From contig NZ_LKBA01000024.1 in NCBI RefSeq assembly GCF_001307765.1, positions 62,001 to 126,000 of the forward strand: a stretch of 64,000 bases of DNA, written 5' to 3'. Shown here piece after piece: positions 62,741-64,000 of this stretch; positions within the stretch are counted from its first letter, which is position 1, and each line of letters opens with the position of its first letter. This stretch comes from Aliiroseovarius crassostreae (lineage in GTDB: Bacteria; Pseudomonadota; Alphaproteobacteria; Rhodobacterales; Rhodobacteraceae). Below the pieces are notes generated by a model. The model had not been told where the DNA came from. It made no database searches and worked only from the letters and a program-made list of their open reading frames with translations. The position numbers were made by a program, and so were the translations under genes.

Positions 62741-63409
62741 ATGCAGCTCAAGTCAGTCGATCCAGTTGATATCTCCAAAACGGCCTCTGCCGCCTCGATC
62801 ATCTTCAACGCGTTGAAGAAGGCGATCATCGAAGGGGATCTGGAGGAAGGGGCGCCGCTGCGCCAGGATGAGATTGCCCGCATGTTCAACACGTCCCGCA
62901 TACCGGTGCGCGAAGCGATCTCACGGCTGGAAGAACACGGGCTGGTCAAGTCGCAGCGTTATAAGGGGGCGGTGGTCTCTGGCCTCTCAGCGGAGGAAGC
63001 GGACGAGATCTTCGATTACCGGTCCCTGCTTGAACCCCATGTGATCCGCGCAGCCGTGCCCAACATGACCCCGGCCATTCTGACCAAGGCCCGCGCCTAT
63101 CTTGAGGCATTTGCCAAATCGGAAGATCCGATGGAATGGGGCAACCTGAACCGGCAGTTCCACGCAACACTCTATAATGCATCCGGCCTGAGCTTTCATC
63201 TGGAGGCCATCGAGAGCGCGCTGGACCGGATTGACCGATATCTGCGCGCGCAACTGGTTCTGAGCGACGGCATGATCCGCGCCAATGATGAGCATATCCG
63301 CATTCTGGCCGCCTGCGAACGGGGCGACGCGGACACCGCCGCAGAGCTGACCCGCCAGCACATCCTCGGATCCAAAGACAGCCTGCTGAAGAACCTCAGC
63401 AAGTTGTAA
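62741..63409 (+). CDS. GntR family regulator (FCD type)
   Basis: A 222-residue regulator with a winged helix (residues 15-80: LRQDEIARMFNTSRIPVREA) and an FCD domain (90-215). Candidate metal ligands lie in NRQFHATLYNAS, NDEHIRILAAC and RQHILGSKD. It diverges from the Gly-rich coiled-coil gene at 62490, with 250 bases between them. The target is not clear; no catabolic genes are adjacent in the window. Confidence 0.85.
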   Translation: MQLKSVDPVDISKTASAASIIFNALKKAIIEGDLEEGAPLRQDEIARMFNTSRIPVREAISRLEEHGLVKSQRYKGAVVSGLSAEEADEIFDYRSLLEPHVIRAAVPNMTPAILTKARAYLEAFAKSEDPMEWGNLNRQFHATLYNASGLSFHLEAIESALDRIDRYLRAQLVLSDGMIRANDEHIRILAACERGDADTAAELTRQHILGSKDSLLKNLSKL

Positions 63410-63414
63410 CGCAT

Positions 63415-63909
63415 CTATTGCCCCAACATGGCCCCGGCAAAGGGTGGGGTTTTCAGTAGCACGGTAAAGCTGGTCGCCCCATTGATGCTGAGGACACGAA
63501 ATTGTGGTGCCCCCCAGTAAGCAGCCTCCTCTCCTTTTTCTTTGCAGGTTAGCGATGAAAACCTTGTGACGTGTCGCCGGATATCACACGGCGAAGTCTG
63601 ATCTGTAGCTGTCATTTCGATTTTCACATCCGTTTCGGTTTCGCGGGTAACAAAAATCCGAATTGCATGACTTGGCTTGTCACTCAGCGTAACACGTTCG
63701 TATAAAATCATAGCCCGATCCTGTAGACACATGGGCAGGTATGATACCTCAGCCGTTTCGCCCACCAAAATATCGGAAAGAAAACGGCTGCCATCCAGAC
63801 GTTGAATGTCCTTTCTCTCCATATCCACCACAAAGCCCCCTTCTGCACCGGCAGCGGTCGGCAGAAATAGCCCGGACATGAGGACCGCAATGATCGCAAA
63901 GGACCGCAT
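63415..63909 (-). CDS. Small secreted protein of unknown function
   Basis: A 164-residue protein with a signal peptide (MRSFAIIAVLMSGLFLPTAA) and a beta-rich mature part (RAMILYERVTLSDKPSHAIR, IFVTRETETDVKIEMTATD). Three cysteines (MCLQD, PCDIR, TCKEK) may form disulfides. No family recognised. ATG 63909 has AGAGG just upstream; an earlier in-frame ATG at 63924 lacks one. GC content is lower than in the rest of the window. Its stop lies five bases from the convergent regulator's stop. Confidence 0.68.
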   Translation of the reverse strand: MRSFAIIAVLMSGLFLPTAAGAEGGFVVDMERKDIQRLDGSRFLSDILVGETAEVSYLPMCLQDRAMILYERVTLSDKPSHAIRIFVTRETETDVKIEMTATDQTSPCDIRRHVTRFSSLTCKEKGEEAAYWGAPQFRVLSINGATSFTVLLKTPPFAGAMLGQ

Positions 63910-64000
63910 GAATACCTCTTTCATTTCAATACACCGTCACCATGACGGGGTATTGGTTAATTCGAGGTTTCACCATTCAAAGGAAGTGCGATGCACGGGC

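Overview
The window is chromosomal DNA of a Rhodobacterales (Roseobacter-group) alphaproteobacterium. This rests on GC-rich coding with alphaproteobacterial codon use, an IalB-family gene beside rlmN, Hint-domain secreted proteins, several FCD-type GntR regulators, TRAP and Dpp-type transporters, and a lysine pathway through succinylated intermediates (dapD, dapE). No rRNA, CRISPR array, prophage or intact transposase was seen. Most of the window is ordinary core and metabolic content. The unusual material lies in dispersed repeats, decayed genes and a few odd proteins.

Layout. 1-340: start of ribH (minus strand) behind an FMN riboswitch. 384-4726: TSUP permease, L-asparaginase II-type enzyme, IalB-like protein, rlmN. 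5039-6144: small poorly conserved genes around a palindromic repeat. 6270-12568: LOG-family protein, GntR regulator with a Ser/Thr dehydratase, dapD, a glutamate-receptor-like channel, a HAD phosphatase. 12569-13040: repeat-rich gap with nine tandem CTAGTTTT units. 13041-16540: lipoprotein and a two-gene Hint operon. 16837-21810: dapE, rnr, and a lytic transglycosylase without a signal peptide. 21958-22911: MBL-fold pseudogene with two in-frame stops. 23147-31657 (minus): rpe, rppH, ctpA, an envC-like gene, gpmI, a HEAT-repeat gene, rlmH, rsfS. 31933-34498: membrane protein and MscS channel. 34807-40418: leuC, a small low-GC gene, leuD, two unrelated genes, leuB. 40585: tRNA-Pro(CGG). 40729-45584: AraC regulator, acyl-CoA dehydrogenase, ABM and flavodoxin-like proteins, uracil/xanthine permease. 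45674-50249: D-lactate locus (dld, decayed TRAP transporter, FadR-type regulator). 50352-53924: HAD phosphatase, VOC protein, SBP pseudogene, M24 peptidase. 54187-60648: complete dppABCDF-type peptide transporter with a divergent GntR regulator and two matching palindromes. 60758-63909: Crp/Fnr regulator behind an FNR-like box, a Gly/Arg-rich coiled-coil secreted protein, another FCD regulator, a small secreted protein.

Functional links. Peptide import (dpp) sits next to an Xaa-Pro-type peptidase. Lysine and leucine synthesis genes are spread over the window with unrelated genes between them. The lactate locus keeps its dehydrogenase and regulator but has lost its dedicated transporter.

Two repeat families mark intergenic regions. 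Family A is a 116-118 bp element whose ends are TAAAGCGTTTCG and CGAAACGCTTTA, beginning and ending in TA. Family B is a GC-rich hairpin plus a CCCCGAGGTATTT-nnn-GCAAGAAAAAAG core that lies at gene 3' ends. No clearly new multi-gene system was identified. The best single leads are the channel with a non-potassium filter, the Hint pair, the octamer array, and the low-GC gene between leuC and leuD.
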